A stretch of 64,000 nucleotides of DNA from Serratia nevei (GTDB lineage Bacteria; Pseudomonadota; Gammaproteobacteria; Enterobacterales; Enterobacteriaceae). Each line of letters begins with the position of its first letter. Positions within the stretch are counted from its first letter, which is position 1. A program made the translations under genes and the position numbers. The stretch is from positions 992,001 through 1,056,000 of the forward strand of contig NZ_CP149940.1 in the NCBI RefSeq assembly GCF_037948395.1, given 5' to 3'. The notes under the pieces were generated by a model. That model saw only the letters and a program-made list of their open reading frames with translations, did not search any database and was not told where the DNA came from. Positions 31,072 through 43,223 of this stretch are shown here, piece by piece.

Positions 31072-31965
31072 TTACCAAACGTAGGTCACCAGCGCTTCAG
31101 GCGCCGCCGTGGCGCTGAAGTCGATCGACATCATCACGCTCAGCGAGGTGATGGCGACGATGGAGAACACGAACAGTTTACGCGCCCAGACGCTGTCGTT
31201 TTCGGTCTTGTAACCGCGCAGCGCCATGCCGAGCCACCATACGCTCACCGCCGCAGCGACGATCAGGTACTTGTAGCCGGCATAACCTACCAAGGTCAGC
31301 ATCAGCGTGGCGATCATAAACGCCAGGATGTAGACCGTGATGTGGTTCTTGGCGACGGAAATGCCTTTCACCACCGGCAGGACCGGAATGTTGGCCGCCT
31401 GGTAATCTTTAAAGCGGAAGATAGCGATCGCATAAGAATGCGGCATCTGCCACAGGCTAAAGATAGCCAGCAGGATCAACGCGCCGGCGTCGAACTCGTT
31501 GGTCACCGCGCAATAGCCGATAACCGGCGGCGCGGCGCCCGACAGGCTGCCGATCAGCGTGCCGTAGACCGAGTGGCGTTTCATGTACAGGCTGTAAACG
31601 CCGACATAAACCACAAAGCCCATCACCGCCAGCCACATGGCCAGCGGGTTGGCCGCGATATACAGCAACGCGAAGCCCGCAATACCCAACACGGTCGCAT
31701 AAACCAGGGTGACACTCGGCGCGATCAGGCCTTTTACCAGCACCCGATTCTTCGTTCTCTCCATTTTCTTGTCGATGTCGCGGTCGATGTAGTTGTTAAA
31801 CACACAGCCCGACGCGACCACCAACGAGACACCCACCAGGGTGGCGAGAAACAGGGGATAGTCGATGCTCCCTTTGGAAGCGAGCAGGAATCCCCCAACG
31901 ACAGAAATTAAATTGCCGAAAATAATTCCTGGTTTAGTGACTTGCAGGTATTGCTTAATCATCAC
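31072..31965 (-). CDS. cyoE: Protoheme IX farnesyltransferase (heme O synthase) CyoE
   Basis: CyoE attaches a farnesyl group from farnesyl diphosphate to heme B to make heme O for the bo3 oxidase. The 297-residue membrane protein has about eight to nine spans and the prenyltransferase motifs [23 protein letters not shown] (first Asp-rich loop, about 55-77) and [17 protein letters not shown] (second). [15 protein letters not shown] contains a conserved His. It closes the cyoABCDE operon, 14 bases after cyoD. Confidence 0.97.
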   Translation of the reverse strand: MMIKQYLQVTKPGIIFGNLISVVGGFLLASKGSIDYPLFLATLVGVSLVVASGCVFNNYIDRDIDKKMERTKNRVLVKGLIAPSVTLVYATVLGIAGFALLYIAANPLAMWLAVMGFVVYVGVYSLYMKRHSVYGTLIGSLSGAAPPVIGYCAVTNEFDAGALILLAIFSLWQMPHSYAIAIFRFKDYQAANIPVLPVVKGISVAKNHITVYILAFMIATLMLTLVGYAGYKYLIVAAAVSVWWLGMALRGYKTENDSVWARKLFVFSIVAITSLSVMMSIDFSATAAPEALVTYVW

Positions 31966-31979
31966 GTGCAGCTCAGCTC

Positions 31980-32318
31980 TTAATCGACCATCATATTGAT
32001 GTTGAGGTTGTACATAATCCAGAGTGAACCTACAACAACGATACCGATGATCATAGCGGTGAACAGCAATGCCACCAGGTTCCAGCGCTCTTCCGATGAG
32101 GTGTTCATGTGCAGGAAGTAAACCAGGTGAACAACCACCTGGATAACCGCCATACCGACAACAACCGCCAGGATGGTGGAATGAGAGGCAGTGCCGTTCA
32201 TTACCATCACAAATGGAATTACCGTCAGGATGATCGACAGGATAAAGCCGACCAGGTATGACTTCACGCTGCCGTGGCTTGCGCCGCCGTGAGAGGTTTC
32301 ATGGGATGAATGGCTCAT
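31980..32318 (-). CDS. cyoD: Cytochrome bo3 oxidase subunit IV CyoD
   Basis: CyoD is the small accessory subunit of the oxidase. The 112-residue product has a His/Ser-rich N-terminus ([12 protein letters not shown]) and three membrane spans. The ATG at 32318 overlaps the cyoC stop by one base, which fixes the start and indicates coupling. Length matches E. coli CyoD (109) closely. Confidence 0.95.
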   Translation of the reverse strand: MSHSSHETSHGGASHGSVKSYLVGFILSIILTVIPFVMVMNGTASHSTILAVVVGMAVIQVVVHLVYFLHMNTSSEERWNLVALLFTAMIIGIVVVGSLWIMYNLNINMMVD

Positions 32319-32932
32319 TACATAACCCCCAGCAGGTAGACAACGGTAAATACGCAGATCCAGACCACGTCCAGGAAGTGCCAGAACAGGCTCAGGCACA
32401 TCAGGCGGGTTTTGTTGGTCGCGGTCAGGCCGAACTTGCTCACCTGAATCATCATCACGATGATCCAAATCAGGCCGGAAGTTACGTGCAGACCGTGGGT
32501 GCCGACCAGCGCGAAGAAGCTGGACAGGAACGCGCTGCGATCCGGACCGAAGCCTTCGGCGATCAGGTGATGGAATTCATAGATTTCCATCGCCACAAAG
32601 CCCAGACCAAACAGGAAGGTCAGGAACAGCCAGGTGTTTACACCGCCAACTTTACCCTTGTTCATGGCGATCATCGCCATGCCGTAGGTGATGGAGCTGA
32701 ACAACAGCAGGAAAGTTTCGACCAGGACAAACTTCAGGTCGAAGATGTCTTTGCCTGAGGGACCGCCCGCGGTCCCGTTCACCAGGACTGCATAAGTTGC
32801 GAACAAGCTCGCAAACAAAATACAGTCGCTCATCAGGTAGATCCAGAATCCGAAGACTTTGGTCTCACCCGCATCGTGGTGCCCATGCTCTGCATGGGCT
32901 GCGTTATGATTGGTCAGAGTTTCAGTTGACAT
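32318..32932 (-). CDS. cyoC: Cytochrome bo3 oxidase subunit III CyoC
   Basis: CyoC is a five-span subunit of the heme-copper oxidase, 204 residues long, with a His-rich soluble start ([11 protein letters not shown]). Conserved features are [21 protein letters not shown], the membrane glutamate in [12 protein letters not shown] and the C-terminal [17 protein letters not shown]. It overlaps the end of cyoB by 11 bases. Confidence 0.97.
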   Translation of the reverse strand: MSTETLTNHNAAHAEHGHHDAGETKVFGFWIYLMSDCILFASLFATYAVLVNGTAGGPSGKDIFDLKFVLVETFLLLFSSITYGMAMIAMNKGKVGGVNTWLFLTFLFGLGFVAMEIYEFHHLIAEGFGPDRSAFLSSFFALVGTHGLHVTSGLIWIIVMMIQVSKFGLTATNKTRLMCLSLFWHFLDVVWICVFTVVYLLGVM

Positions 32933-34913
32933 GGTTCACGCCTGCTTTACGGATTTGTTCGTAGTGTTGGTTCTCAATGCGCTCGATTTCATCAACCTGC
33001 ACATAGTAGTCAACATCGTGATCGAAGCTCTTGCCGATCCAGACAACGATCATACCGATGAAGCCGGCCAGAGCCATCCACCAGATTTCCCAAATCATTG
33101 CGAAACCGAAGACCAGGCTGAAGAAGGCGATGATCACGCCGGCGCCGGTGTTCTTAGGCATATGAATCGGTTCGTATTTAGCCGGTTTCTTATACGCTTC
33201 GCCTTTTTCTTTCATGTCCCAGAATTCATCACGGTCATGAATCTGTGGCACTACGGCAAAGTTATAGAACGGCGGTGGAGACGAAGTTGACCACTCCAGA
33301 GTACGAGCGCCCCATGGATCACCGGTCAGATCGCGGTTCTGTTCGCGGTCACGGATACTGACGAAGATCTGGATCAGCTGGCACAGGATGCCGCAGGCGA
33401 TCAGCGCCGCACCGCCGGCTGCAACCAGCAGCAGAGGGTGGAACTCAGGGTTGATGTTCTGGCTGATACGACGGGTCATGCCCATAAAGCCCAATGCGTA
33501 CAGCGGCATGAAGGCGGTGAAGAAGCCGATGATCCAGAACCAGAACGCGCGGATGCCCCATTTTTCGTTCAGCGTGAAGCCGAAGGATTTCGGGAACCAG
33601 TAAGTCAGGCCCGCGAAGCAACCGAACACCACGCCGCCGATGATGACGTTGTGGAAGTGAGCGATCAGGAACAGGCTGTTGTGCAGCACGAAGTTCGCGC
33701 CCGGCACGGCCAGCAGAACGCCGGTCATACCACCTACGGAGAAGGTGATGATGAAGCCAACGGTCCACAGCATCGCGGAGTTGAGCTTGATACGGCCCTG
33801 ATACATGGTGAACAGCCAGTTGAAGATTTTCACCCCGGTAGGGATGGAAATGATCATGGTGGCGATACCGAAGAAGGCGTTAACGTTCGCGCCGGACCCC
33901 ATGGTGAAGAAGTGGTGCAGCCAGACGATGAACGACAGAACGGTGATCGCGATGGTTGCCCATACCAGTGAGGTATAGCCGAACAGGCGTTTTCTGGAGA
34001 AGGTCGCGGTGACTTCGGAGAACACGCCGAACACCGGCAGAACCAGGATATACACCTCTGGGTGACCCCAGGCCCAAATCAGGTTGATGTACATCATCAT
34101 GTTGCCGCCCATATCATTGGTGAAGAAATGGGTGCCCAGATAGCGATCCAGGGTCAGCAGCGCGATGGTGACGGTCAGAATTGGGAAAGAAACGATGATC
34201 AGGACGTTAGTACACAGGGCCGCCCAGGTGAACACCGGCATCTTCATCATAGGCATGCCAGGGGCACGCATTTTCAGAATGGTGGCGAAGAAGTTCACGC
34301 CGGTCAGCAGGGTACCCAGACCGGAAATCTGCAGACTCCAGATCCAGTAATCGACCCCGACGCCAGGACTGTACTCTTTACCGGACAGCGGCGGATACGC
34401 CAGCCAACCGGTCTGAGCGAACTCACCGACCCCCAGGGAGATGTTGATCAGCACAACGCCCACCACGAAGAACCAGAAGCTCAGGGAGTTCAGGAACGGG
34501 AAGGCGACGTCGCGCGCACCGATTTGCAGCGGCACCACGACGTTCATCAGGCCGACCACGAAAGGCATCGCCATGAAGAAGATCATGATAACGCCGTGCG
34601 CGGTGAAGATCTGGTCGTAGTGGTGCGGCGGCAGGAACCCGGCTTCGCCGGCGGACGCCAACGCCTGCTGGCTACGCATCATGATGGCGTCAGCGAAGCC
34701 GCGCAGCAGCATGACCATCGCCACGATGATGTACATGATACCAATTTTTTTATGGTCGACCGAAGTCAGCCATTCGCTCCACAGCCACTTCCATTTGCCG
34801 AAATATGTCAGCAGCGCCAGCACTGCCAGGCCCCCGACAATAATTGCGGCTACGGTGACCATGATGATCGGTTCGTGGTACGGAACCGCATCAAGTGTTA
34901 ATTTTCCCAACAT
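32922..34913 (-). CDS. cyoB: Cytochrome bo3 oxidase subunit I CyoB
   Basis: CyoB is the catalytic subunit that oxidises ubiquinol, reduces oxygen to water and pumps protons. The 663-residue protein has about 15 spans. Heme and copper ligands are in [14 protein letters not shown] (low-spin heme His), [17 protein letters not shown] (Cu His and the cross-linked Tyr), [12 protein letters not shown] (two Cu His) and [14 protein letters not shown] (heme His pair). The D-channel entrance and K-channel lysine region are also in place. It follows cyoA by three bases. Confidence 0.98.
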   Translation of the reverse strand: MLGKLTLDAVPYHEPIIMVTVAAIIVGGLAVLALLTYFGKWKWLWSEWLTSVDHKKIGIMYIIVAMVMLLRGFADAIMMRSQQALASAGEAGFLPPHHYDQIFTAHGVIMIFFMAMPFVVGLMNVVVPLQIGARDVAFPFLNSLSFWFFVVGVVLINISLGVGEFAQTGWLAYPPLSGKEYSPGVGVDYWIWSLQISGLGTLLTGVNFFATILKMRAPGMPMMKMPVFTWAALCTNVLIIVSFPILTVTIALLTLDRYLGTHFFTNDMGGNMMMYINLIWAWGHPEVYILVLPVFGVFSEVTATFSRKRLFGYTSLVWATIAITVLSFIVWLHHFFTMGSGANVNAFFGIATMIISIPTGVKIFNWLFTMYQGRIKLNSAMLWTVGFIITFSVGGMTGVLLAVPGANFVLHNSLFLIAHFHNVIIGGVVFGCFAGLTYWFPKSFGFTLNEKWGIRAFWFWIIGFFTAFMPLYALGFMGMTRRISQNINPEFHPLLLVAAGGAALIACGILCQLIQIFVSIRDREQNRDLTGDPWGARTLEWSTSSPPPFYNFAVVPQIHDRDEFWDMKEKGEAYKKPAKYEPIHMPKNTGAGVIIAFFSLVFGFAMIWEIWWMALAGFIGMIVVWIGKSFDHDVDYYVQVDEIERIENQHYEQIRKAGVNHVN

Positions 34914-34916
34914 CAG

Positions 34917-35867
34917 TTATTCCTCGGCTCCGGCGTGAGCAGCATGTTCACCCATGTCCATACCTTGGCTCATGTCCATGCCTTCGTGCGCGCCAGCGCC
35001 CTTGTGCATATCCATGTCGCCCATGAATTTGGCAATTGTTTCTTTGAACAAATTCGGTTTGACAGCGGCAAAGTACTCAACCGGGTTGTTTTCACTCGGC
35101 TCTGCCAGTTTGTTAAAGTCGTCGGTGGTGTTCAGGTTTTTAGGCGATGCCTTCACCTTGGCCACCCACTGATCGAAGTCGCCTTCGGTCGGGGTAACGA
35201 TCGCGGTGAATTTCATACCGGAGAAGCCTGCGCCGCTGTAGCTGCTGGAGATGCCCTTGTAGGCACCGGCTTCGTTGCCGATCAGGTGCAGTTTGGTCTG
35301 CATGCCGGCCATCGCATAAATCTGTCCACCCAACTGCGGGATAAAGAACGAGTTCATTACCGAGTTAGAGGTGATCTTGAATTCGACTGGAACATCTTTC
35401 GGGAAAGCCAGCTCATTAACGGTCGCAATGCCTTGTTCCGGGTAGATGAACAGCCATTTCCAGTCGAGCGACACCACTTCGATCGTCATCGGCTTCTTGT
35501 CGGTGACAATCGGCTTGAACGGGTCGAGCTCGTGGGTAGTCTTCCAGGTAATGGTGCCAAGGATGGCGATGATAATGATAGGAATGGTCCAGACGACCGC
35601 TTCGATCTTGTTGGAGTGGGCCCAGTTCGGACTGTACTTGGCGTCTTTGTTGGAAGAACGATACTTCCAGGCAAAGGCGAACGCCATGAAGATAACTGGC
35701 ACCACCACGATCAACATCAACGCGATTGCAGTGATAATCAGTGTCCGTTGCTCAACACCAATTGCTCCTTTGGGATTCATCAAAACCATATCGCAGCCAC
35801 TGAGCAATACAGTGCCTGCGATTAATGACAGCATCCCAATACTTTTATTGTATTTCTTAAGTCTCAT
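34917..35867 (-). CDS. cyoA: Cytochrome bo3 oxidase subunit II CyoA (lipoprotein)
   Basis: CyoA is the quinol-oxidase subunit II, 316 residues, with a lipobox VLLSGC (lipid on Cys25), two spans and a periplasmic cupredoxin domain. As expected for quinol oxidases, the CuA-binding cysteines of cytochrome c oxidases are missing. The C-terminus is unusually Met/His/Gly-rich (repeats of the form GMDM and HAAHAGAE). The ATG at 35867 follows GAGGTCGTTAG. It opens the operon. Confidence 0.97.
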   Translation of the reverse strand: MRLKKYNKSIGMLSLIAGTVLLSGCDMVLMNPKGAIGVEQRTLIITAIALMLIVVVPVIFMAFAFAWKYRSSNKDAKYSPNWAHSNKIEAVVWTIPIIIIAILGTITWKTTHELDPFKPIVTDKKPMTIEVVSLDWKWLFIYPEQGIATVNELAFPKDVPVEFKITSNSVMNSFFIPQLGGQIYAMAGMQTKLHLIGNEAGAYKGISSSYSGAGFSGMKFTAIVTPTEGDFDQWVAKVKASPKNLNTTDDFNKLAEPSENNPVEYFAAVKPNLFKETIAKFMGDMDMHKGAGAHEGMDMSQGMDMGEHAAHAGAEE

Positions 35868-36307
35868 CTAACGACCTCAATAACAAAGGCTCAATTGTCG
35901 TTTCATGTGTGCGGGCATTTTACGGGAAGGTTGCAGTACTGTAAACATGCTTAAGGGAGTGTCAGCGGCTTGTTGACACTTTCTGTTAAGGGGGTCACAG
36001 ATGTAACCCTGCGTGACAATTTACCAATGACAACAACGCGTTGGCACGCTGAATCGTGACGAGCAGCCCGTATGTTAAGGAAAACTAAAGGTATGATGAA
36101 TTTGGCGAAGAAATGCGCGGCGGGGAAATACGCAGAAAAGGTTTATTTAATGTAAAATAATTGTGTCTTAAAGGTGAATTTAATTTTATTTCCGAGTGCG
36201 GCAGTCGGATAAAAAAATAATTTCCGCGTCGATTATCTTTTTTTACCAAAATAAATATACCCGCGGATCGCTTTTTTTTCGGCCGGCGAAATCGCCGGCC
36301 GGTCAGA
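35868..36307. other. Intergenic region between cyoA and ampG
   Basis: These 440 bases contain the cyo promoter near 35917-35945, two TGTTAA words upstream of it (near 35985 and 36071) that may belong to ArcA-type sites, and an AT-rich stretch from about 36140 to 36275. A palindrome (36281-36300) precedes the ampG stop. A 20-codon frame at about 36092 has a fair ribosome site but no other support. No gene is called. Confidence 0.6.
35917..35945 (-). promoter_or_regulatory. Predicted cyoABCDE promoter
   Basis: On the minus strand TTTACA (35940-35945) and TAAAAT (35917-35922) are spaced by exactly 17 bases, about 50 bases before cyoA. This is a strong sigma-70 match. Confidence 0.7.
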
Positions 36308-37786
36308 TTATGCCAAACGGGTGCGGCGCAGGGCCAGGTAATCCAGCGCGCTGCCCATCGCGACGCCGAGCAGGCTCAGCGCGGCGCCGACCTGCAGCAG
36401 CCGATCGGCCAACAGCGGTGCCTGCGTCCAGTCCAGCGCATTGGCGATCAGCAACAGCAACCACAGGCCCAACAGCGAACAGCCCAGCGTCAGCAGGCGC
36501 AGCGCCCAGCGGTAAGATCCGGAAAACTCGGTGCGCGGCATAAAGTCGCCATGTTGCTGGGTGTGTTCCAGCGTCTGGCGGCAGATGCCGAGCAGCAGCA
36601 AGCCGGGCAGGGCTGCTGCGATAGAGAACAGGTAGAACAACGGCCAGCCGTGGGCTTCGACGAACCAGCCGGCGATCGGGCCGACATAGACGCGCCCCAC
36701 GGCGGACAGCGCCGACAGCAGCGCGAACTGGGTGGCGGAGAACGAACGGTTGCACAGCGTCATCAGCAGCGCTACGAAGGCCGCGGTGCCCATGCCGCCG
36801 CACAGGTTTTCGAGGAAGATGGCGCTGCCCATGGTGAGCAGGCTCTTGTCGGTCACCGCCAGGATCCAATACCCGAGGTTGGAGACCGCCTGCAGGACGC
36901 CGAACAGCATCAGTGCGCGGAACAGGGTGAGACGCTGCATCAGCACGCCGCCGAACAGGGCGCCGACGATGGTGGCGAACAGGCCGAGCGTTTTGTTGAC
37001 CAGCCCGACTTCACCGGCGTCGAACCCCACGCCGCGGATCAGGAACGTGGTGCTCAGGCTGCCGGCGAAGGCGTCGCCCATTTTGTACATCACGATCAGC
37101 AGCAGGATCAGCCAGGCGTTGTTGCGGCCGAAGAAATCACGCAGCGGCGCGACGACCGCCTGTTCCATGGTGCGCGGCGCCGGGATGCTTTCATCCGGCT
37201 CCGGCGCCATCAGCGTGGCGGCCACGCCGATCAGCATCAATCCGGCCATCAGCCAGTAGGTGGCCTGCCAGCCGAAATAGCGATCCGCCAGCCACAGCGC
37301 CAGGCCGCCGGAAACCAGCATCGCCAGCCGGTAGCCCAGCACCGAGATCGCCGCACCCGCCCCGCGCTCTTCGGCTTTCAGCAGGTCGGTTTTATAAGCG
37401 TCGAACACGATATCTTGCGAGGCGGAGCAGAACGCCACCAGCACCGCCAACGCCGCCAGCCACCACAGGTGCTGCGCGGGCTGCATGAAGCCCATCGCCA
37501 CGATCGCCGCCACCAGCAGCAGCTGGCTGATCAGCAGCCAACCGCGCCGCCGCCCGAGAAACGGCGGGGTATAGCGGTCCATGAACGGCGACCAGAGGAA
37601 TTTGAATACGTAGGCCTGGCCCACCAGCGAGAAAATGCCGATGGTTTTCAGATCGATGTTTTCGACGGTCATCCAGGCTTGCAGCGTGCCGGAGGTCAAT
37701 GCCAGCGGCAGACCCGACGCGAAGCCCAGCAGCAGCAGAATGGCGGAGTTACGCTGGGTGAAGATGTTCAGATAGTGTTTCGACAT
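36308..37786 (-). CDS. ampG: Muropeptide permease AmpG
   Basis: AmpG is a major-facilitator permease that imports GlcNAc-anhydroMurNAc peptides for cell-wall recycling, the step that also feeds AmpR-controlled beta-lactamase induction. The 492-residue protein has about 14 hydrophobic segments and family text such as LLLLGFASGLPLALTSGTLQAWM, FLWSPFMDRYTPPFLGRRRGW and FCSASQDIVFDAYKTDLL. It lies upstream of and co-directional to nothing but follows yajG by 51 bases, the usual yajG-ampG pair. Confidence 0.96.
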   Translation of the reverse strand: MSKHYLNIFTQRNSAILLLLGFASGLPLALTSGTLQAWMTVENIDLKTIGIFSLVGQAYVFKFLWSPFMDRYTPPFLGRRRGWLLISQLLLVAAIVAMGFMQPAQHLWWLAALAVLVAFCSASQDIVFDAYKTDLLKAEERGAGAAISVLGYRLAMLVSGGLALWLADRYFGWQATYWLMAGLMLIGVAATLMAPEPDESIPAPRTMEQAVVAPLRDFFGRNNAWLILLLIVMYKMGDAFAGSLSTTFLIRGVGFDAGEVGLVNKTLGLFATIVGALFGGVLMQRLTLFRALMLFGVLQAVSNLGYWILAVTDKSLLTMGSAIFLENLCGGMGTAAFVALLMTLCNRSFSATQFALLSALSAVGRVYVGPIAGWFVEAHGWPLFYLFSIAAALPGLLLLGICRQTLEHTQQHGDFMPRTEFSGSYRWALRLLTLGCSLLGLWLLLLIANALDWTQAPLLADRLLQVGAALSLLGVAMGSALDYLALRRTRLA

Positions 37787-37837
37787 GAGTTCCCTGTCTG
37801 CGCCGCCCGATCCGCCGGGCGGCGCAAGGCGCGTCGA

Positions 37838-38416
37838 TTAGCGCGCGTTTTGCTTGATAAAGTCGTTGACGCTGGTGTCCTGCGCCATGTCGGCGATCAC
37901 GTCGCCCAGCACGGAGTTGACGGCGTCGGTGATCTTCTCGTTGGTGGCCGTGAAGGCGCCCTGCACGTTATACGTCGAGCGGTAATTTTTCACCTGCTTG
38001 TTGCCGTTCTTCGCCTGGGCGATGATCGAGATGTCGGCTTTGGTGGTGATGTTGTAGCGCAGGTTCCCTTCGGAAACGTCCGCGTACAGGTTATTGACGA
38101 CGATCTGCAGCGCCACCGGGCCGTCGGCGCCGATCATGTAGCCGCGAGCGCCCATCTGTTTCTCCAGCACTTCCTGCAGCAGGAAACGCAGATCGCGCGA
38201 TGGCGTCAGCGTGACCAGTTGGCCGTCGCGATTCACCTTGGCCAGCGCCTGATCGGTGCGCTGATCCGCGCCGTTGATGCTGATGGTGATGCCCTGCAGG
38301 GTAGGATCCTGCTGCGGCAGAACGATTTTCGGCGTGACGTTCAGGGTGTTGCTGCTGGTCGCGCAACCGGCCAGCAGCAGGGCGGCCAGCAAAGGAAGAC
38401 AAAGTTTCTTTAACAT
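37838..38416 (-). CDS. yajG: Lipoprotein YajG
   Basis: A 192-residue lipoprotein with a signal peptide and lipobox LLAGC, lipid on Cys18. The mature domain (KIVLPQQDPTLQGITISINGADQRTDQALAKV and later VVNNLYADVSEGN) matches the YajG family, whose role is unknown though it is usually linked to ampG. It is read before ampG on the minus strand and is divergent from bolA. Confidence 0.92.
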   Translation of the reverse strand: MLKKLCLPLLAALLLAGCATSSNTLNVTPKIVLPQQDPTLQGITISINGADQRTDQALAKVNRDGQLVTLTPSRDLRFLLQEVLEKQMGARGYMIGADGPVALQIVVNNLYADVSEGNLRYNITTKADISIIAQAKNGNKQVKNYRSTYNVQGAFTATNEKITDAVNSVLGDVIADMAQDTSVNDFIKQNAR

Positions 38417-38730
38417 GTTTTCTGTCTCATTCTCGATGGATTTAGCAATAATCAGAGCGGGATAGCCGACAACAAATTGCCGACATCATAGCATCGCCGC
38501 CGTGCGGTGGAAGCGCGGAAGGCGCCTGAGTGACAAATTTTTACCTGCCGTTGATAAAAACACGCTTTTTTGGCCCGCTCAATCGGATAATCCCCCAAGC
38601 GGCGGGGATGACGCTCATCATCTGACCGCAGAAAAGAGAAATTTGTCCCGGTGATGGTCTAAACGGGGGAAAACCGGCTAATATTGAACTAGATGGGCAC
38701 GGTCCTCTGCCGGTGTTGTAAGGAGATCCT
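38417..38730. other. Divergent intergenic region yajG-bolA
   Basis: The 314 bases should hold promoters for yajG and bolA. I see no clear gene, repeat or terminator. A good ribosome site (AAGGAG) lies just before bolA. A gearbox-type bolA promoter, known in E. coli, could not be identified with confidence. Confidence 0.5.
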
Positions 38731-39045
38731 ATGATTCGCGAGCAAATAGAAGCAAAGTTAAGGGCGGCGTTTGAGCCCGCGTATCTGGAAGTCGTTGATG
38801 AAAGCTATCGTCATAACGTTCCGGCGGGTTCAGAAAGTCATTTCAAAGTGGTATTGGTCAGCGATCGCTTCGTCGGCGAACGGTTTTTGACGCGTCACCG
38901 CTCTATCTACGGCGTACTGTCGGAAGAACTGGCCGATGGCGTACACGCGCTGGCGCTGCACACCTATACGCTCAAAGAGTGGGAGGGATTGCAGGATACC
39001 GTGCCGGCCTCGCCGCCGTGCCGCGGCGCCGGGACGCTGGCCTGA
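38731..39045 (+). CDS. bolA: Morphogene/stress regulator BolA
   Basis: BolA influences cell shape, biofilm and stationary-phase physiology, acts as a DNA-binding regulator and partners with monothiol glutaredoxins in iron-sulfur handling. The 104-residue product has the BolA fold motifs [20 protein letters not shown], the conserved [15 protein letters not shown] and the His in [13 protein letters not shown], then [14 protein letters not shown]. Length is standard. It is followed by its own terminator. Confidence 0.96.
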   Translation: MIREQIEAKLRAAFEPAYLEVVDESYRHNVPAGSESHFKVVLVSDRFVGERFLTRHRSIYGVLSEELADGVHALALHTYTLKEWEGLQDTVPASPPCRGAGTLA

Positions 39046-39111
39046 GGGGGAAATTTTCAGGTATCAGTGGAACTTTGCCCTCGAATTAGGGTATTACTAC
39101 TGACGAATTTT

Positions 39112-39140
39112 GAAACGGCCTGCGGGCCGTTTCTGTTTTT
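39112..39140 (+). terminator. Terminator of bolA
   Basis: GAAACGGCC/GGCCGTTTC with loop TGCG is followed by TGTTTTT. Confidence 0.88.
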
Positions 39141-39261
39141 GACGACGACACGGCCGACGCGCAATATGGCCAACGTTCGGTCTGTTTTGGCGGCCTTTTG
39201 GCGATTGAATCGGCAAAAGTGTGAGTTTTAGCGCGCCTGCGCCGCCTAGCTTTCCTCGACT

Positions 39262-39284
39262 CGCCATGCATGCGCCGCTATAAT
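39262..39284 (+). promoter_or_regulatory. Predicted tig promoter
   Basis: A perfect TATAAT at 39279-39284 has TCGACT (four of six) 17 bases upstream at about 39256-39261. Confidence 0.6.
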
Positions 39285-39412
39285 GTCGCGTCTTATTTTT
39301 CCGGAATGGTTTCGGGACGCTTCTGTCATCAGGGAACTCGGTTCTTATTTGTAGCCGTCCTGGTTCTTGGAACGGAGTTGACCGAGCACTGTGATTTTTT
39401 TGAGGTAACAAG

Positions 39413-40717
39413 ATGCAAGTTTCAGTAGAAACCACTCAAGGCCTTGGGCGCCGTCTCTCTATTACTGTACCGGCTGATACTATCAAGCAGGCGGTGAAGA
39501 AAGAGCTGATCAACGCAGCGAAAAGCGTGCGTATCGACGGCTTCCGCAAAGGCAAAGTGCCGATGAACATCGTGGAACAGCGTTACGGCGCCTCTGTTCG
39601 TCAGGACGTGCTGGGCGAAGCGATGCAGCGCAGCTTCGTTGACGCGATCATCAAAGAAAAGATTAATCCGGCCGGCGCACCAAACTACGTGCCGGGCGAG
39701 TACAAAGAAGGTGAAGACTTCACTTTCGCCGTTGAATTCGAAGTGTATCCAGAAGTTGAGCTGAAAGGCCTGGAAAACATCGAAGTTGAAAAACCAGTGG
39801 TTGAAGTGAACGACGAAGACGTCGACGCGATGCTGGACACTCTGCGCAAGCAGCAGGCGACCTGGAAAGAAACCGATCGCGCAGCGGAAGCTGAAGATCG
39901 CGTGACCGTTGACTTCACCGGTTCTATCGACGGTGAAGAGTTCGAAGGCGGCAAAGCGTCCGACTTCGTACTGGCAATGGGCCAGGGCCGCATGATCCCA
40001 GGCTTCGAAGAAGGCCTGGTCGGTCACAAAGCGGGCGAAGAGTTCTCCATCGACGTGAACTTCCCAGAAGATTACCACGCGGAAAACCTGAAGGGCAAAG
40101 CGGCCAAATTCGCTATCGTGCTGAAGAAAGTTGAAGAGCGCGAGCTGCCGGAACTGACCGAAGAGTTCATCAAGCGTTTCGGCGTGGCGGACGGTTCCGT
40201 TGCCGGCCTGCGCACCGAAGTTCGCAAGAACATGGAGCGCGAGCTGAAAGGCGCCGTGCGTAACCGCATCAAGTCTCAGGCGATCGACGGTCTGGTGAGC
40301 GCGAACGAAATCGACGTGCCTGCTGCCCTGATCGACGGCGAAATCGACGTACTGCGTCGTCAGGCTGCACAGCGTTTCGGCGGCAACGAGAAGCAAGCGC
40401 TGGAACTGCCACGCGAGCTGTTCGAAGAGCAAGCGAAACGCCGCGTAGTGGTTGGCCTGCTGCTGGGCGAAGTGATCAGCACCAACGATCTGAAAGCTGA
40501 CGAAGACCGCGTGAAGACGCTGATCGAAGAAATGGCTTCTGCCTACGAAGATCCGAGCGAAGTCATCGAGTTCTACAGCAAAAACAAAGAGCTGATGAAC
40601 AACATGCGCAACGTGGCTCTGGAAGAGCAAGCGGTTGAAGCCCTGCTGGCAAAAGCGAAAGTGACTGAAAAAGCCACTACCTTCAGCGAGCTGATGAACC
40701 AGACTCAACAGGCGTAA
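39413..40717 (+). CDS. tig: Trigger factor
   Basis: Trigger factor is the ribosome-bound chaperone and proline isomerase that meets nascent chains. The 434-residue protein has an N-terminal ribosome-binding domain with the signature [17 protein letters not shown] (about 43-59), an FKBP-like PPIase domain (about 150-245, with [17 protein letters not shown]) and a helical C-terminal chaperone domain. GAGG precedes ATG 39413. It leads the tig-clpP-clpX-lon-hupB block. Confidence 0.98.
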   Translation: MQVSVETTQGLGRRLSITVPADTIKQAVKKELINAAKSVRIDGFRKGKVPMNIVEQRYGASVRQDVLGEAMQRSFVDAIIKEKINPAGAPNYVPGEYKEGEDFTFAVEFEVYPEVELKGLENIEVEKPVVEVNDEDVDAMLDTLRKQQATWKETDRAAEAEDRVTVDFTGSIDGEEFEGGKASDFVLAMGQGRMIPGFEEGLVGHKAGEEFSIDVNFPEDYHAENLKGKAAKFAIVLKKVEERELPELTEEFIKRFGVADGSVAGLRTEVRKNMERELKGAVRNRIKSQAIDGLVSANEIDVPAALIDGEIDVLRRQAAQRFGGNEKQALELPRELFEEQAKRRVVVGLLLGEVISTNDLKADEDRVKTLIEEMASAYEDPSEVIEFYSKNKELMNNMRNVALEEQAVEALLAKAKVTEKATTFSELMNQTQQA

Positions 40718-40780
40718 TGCCGGCGTGCCGGGCGCGATGAACGGCGCCCCCGGTTTCGCCTGGCGAACCGGCGCACGATG

Positions 40781-40818
40781 AAAAAGCCCGCAACCTCAGG
40801 TTGCGGGCTTTTCTTTTT
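40781..40818 (+). terminator. Terminator of tig
   Basis: AAAAGCCCGCAACCT pairs with AGGTTGCGGGCTTTT and ends in TCTTTTT; a very strong stem. Confidence 0.92.
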
Positions 40819-41155
40819 GCCACGTTGCTGATTAATCTCAGGTTAAGCGGGGCAATATGCACTATATTTACCCTGTTGCCTGGGGAACTGGCTGGCATGA
40901 TAACGGTCAGAATAACGGCATCGTTTTCGGCGCGCGGAGAAAATCGGCCTCTGGGCTTGAAATCGCGCCGGGATCCCCCAATCTGTTAAGAATAATTCTG
41001 GGGCTGTTTGCCAAAGTGCGCGGGATGAAATAACCGTCGGGTACGTGTGGCGCGGGTCGAATGCTTGAGCATAGTCATCATGGCCGTTCTCAAGTAGAAT
41101 CGGCGTATTAGGGTGACACCCTGGCCGCCAAGGCAATTTCTATTAGGAGACGGTA
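40819..41155 (+). other. clpP upstream region
   Basis: These 337 bases before clpP contain a sigma-32-like promoter at 40956-40983 and a palindrome AGAATAATTCT near 40988-40998 next to the predicted start. A second possible -10 (TAGAAT, near 41095) lies closer to the gene. A GGAG ribosome site precedes the ATG. No gene is seen. Confidence 0.5.
40956..40983 (+). promoter_or_regulatory. Sigma-32 (heat-shock) promoter of clpP
   Basis: CTTGAAA at 40956-40962 and CCCCAATC at 40976-40983, spaced by 13 bases, match the sigma-32 consensus (CTTGAAA, CCCCATNT) very well. clpP is a heat-shock gene in E. coli. Confidence 0.7.
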
Positions 41156-41779
41156 ATGTCATACAGTGGCGAACGAGATCAATTTGCACCGAACATGGCG
41201 CTGGTGCCGATGGTGGTAGAGCAGACTTCACGCGGGGAGCGTTCTTACGACATTTATTCCCGCCTGCTGAAAGAGCGCATCATTTTCCTGACCGGCCAGG
41301 TGGAAGATCACATGGCCAACCTGATCGTGGCGCAAATGCTGTTCCTCGAAGCGGAAAGCCCGGAAAAAGACATTTACCTCTACATCAACTCGCCGGGTGG
41401 GGTAATTACCGCGGGCATGTCGATTTACGACACCATGAAGTTCATCAAGCCGGACGTCAGCACCATCTGTATGGGCCAGGCGTGCTCGATGGGCTCCTTC
41501 CTGCTGACCGCGGGTGCCAAAGGCAAACGTTTCTGCCTGCCTAACTCGCGCGTGATGATTCACCAGCCGCTGGGCGGCTACCAGGGCCAGGCGACGGACA
41601 TCGAAATCCATGCGCGTGAAATCCTTAAGGTGAAAGCGCGCATGAACGAACTGATGGCCGAGCATACCGGCCAGCCGCTGGAGCAGATCGAGCGCGACAC
41701 CGAGCGCGATCGCTTTATGACCGCGGAAGAAGCCGTGGAATACGGCCTGGTTGACGGCATTCTGACACACCGCAGCTAG
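41156..41779 (+). CDS. clpP: ATP-dependent Clp protease proteolytic subunit ClpP
   Basis: ClpP forms the double seven-membered barrel that degrades substrates unfolded by ClpX or ClpA. The 207-residue precursor equals the E. coli form. The catalytic Ser111 is in [10 protein letters not shown] and His136 in [10 protein letters not shown]; the Asp lies later near 185. The N-terminal propeptide (about 14 residues, to [10 protein letters not shown]) is present. It is followed by clpX after 143 bases. Confidence 0.98.
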   Translation: MSYSGERDQFAPNMALVPMVVEQTSRGERSYDIYSRLLKERIIFLTGQVEDHMANLIVAQMLFLEAESPEKDIYLYINSPGGVITAGMSIYDTMKFIKPDVSTICMGQACSMGSFLLTAGAKGKRFCLPNSRVMIHQPLGGYQGQATDIEIHAREILKVKARMNELMAEHTGQPLEQIERDTERDRFMTAEEAVEYGLVDGILTHRS

Positions 41780-41922
41780 AACCACGCGGCGCCGATGGAC
41801 TATAGTAATCAGAGTGGGCAGGGGCTCGCTCTGTTGTGGCCCCTCGGCGTTCCCGATATGAGTTTGGGCGCACTGCCGCCGTGATTTTCCTGCGGGACAA
41901 GACTAAAGAAGAGGTTTGACTG

Positions 41923-43194
<1,272 letters not shown>

Positions 43195-43223
43195 TTAGCC
43201 AGTTAAACCAGAGCGTTATCAGC

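Larger units (their letters stand above)
39046..39412 (+). other. bolA-tig intergenic region with long tig leader
   Basis: The 367 bases hold the bolA terminator (39112-39140), a predicted tig promoter (39262-39284) and a leader of about 120 bases. The leader contains CTCGGT near 39340 and ACCGAG near 39380, which can pair, followed by a run of seven T just before the tig ribosome site. No gene is seen. Confidence 0.55.

Noticed and set aside
36092-36157. 20-codon frame before the cyo promoter
   Set aside because: It has a fair ribosome site, but the peptide (MMNLAKKC...) has no recognisable feature and sits in a promoter region; chance is likely.
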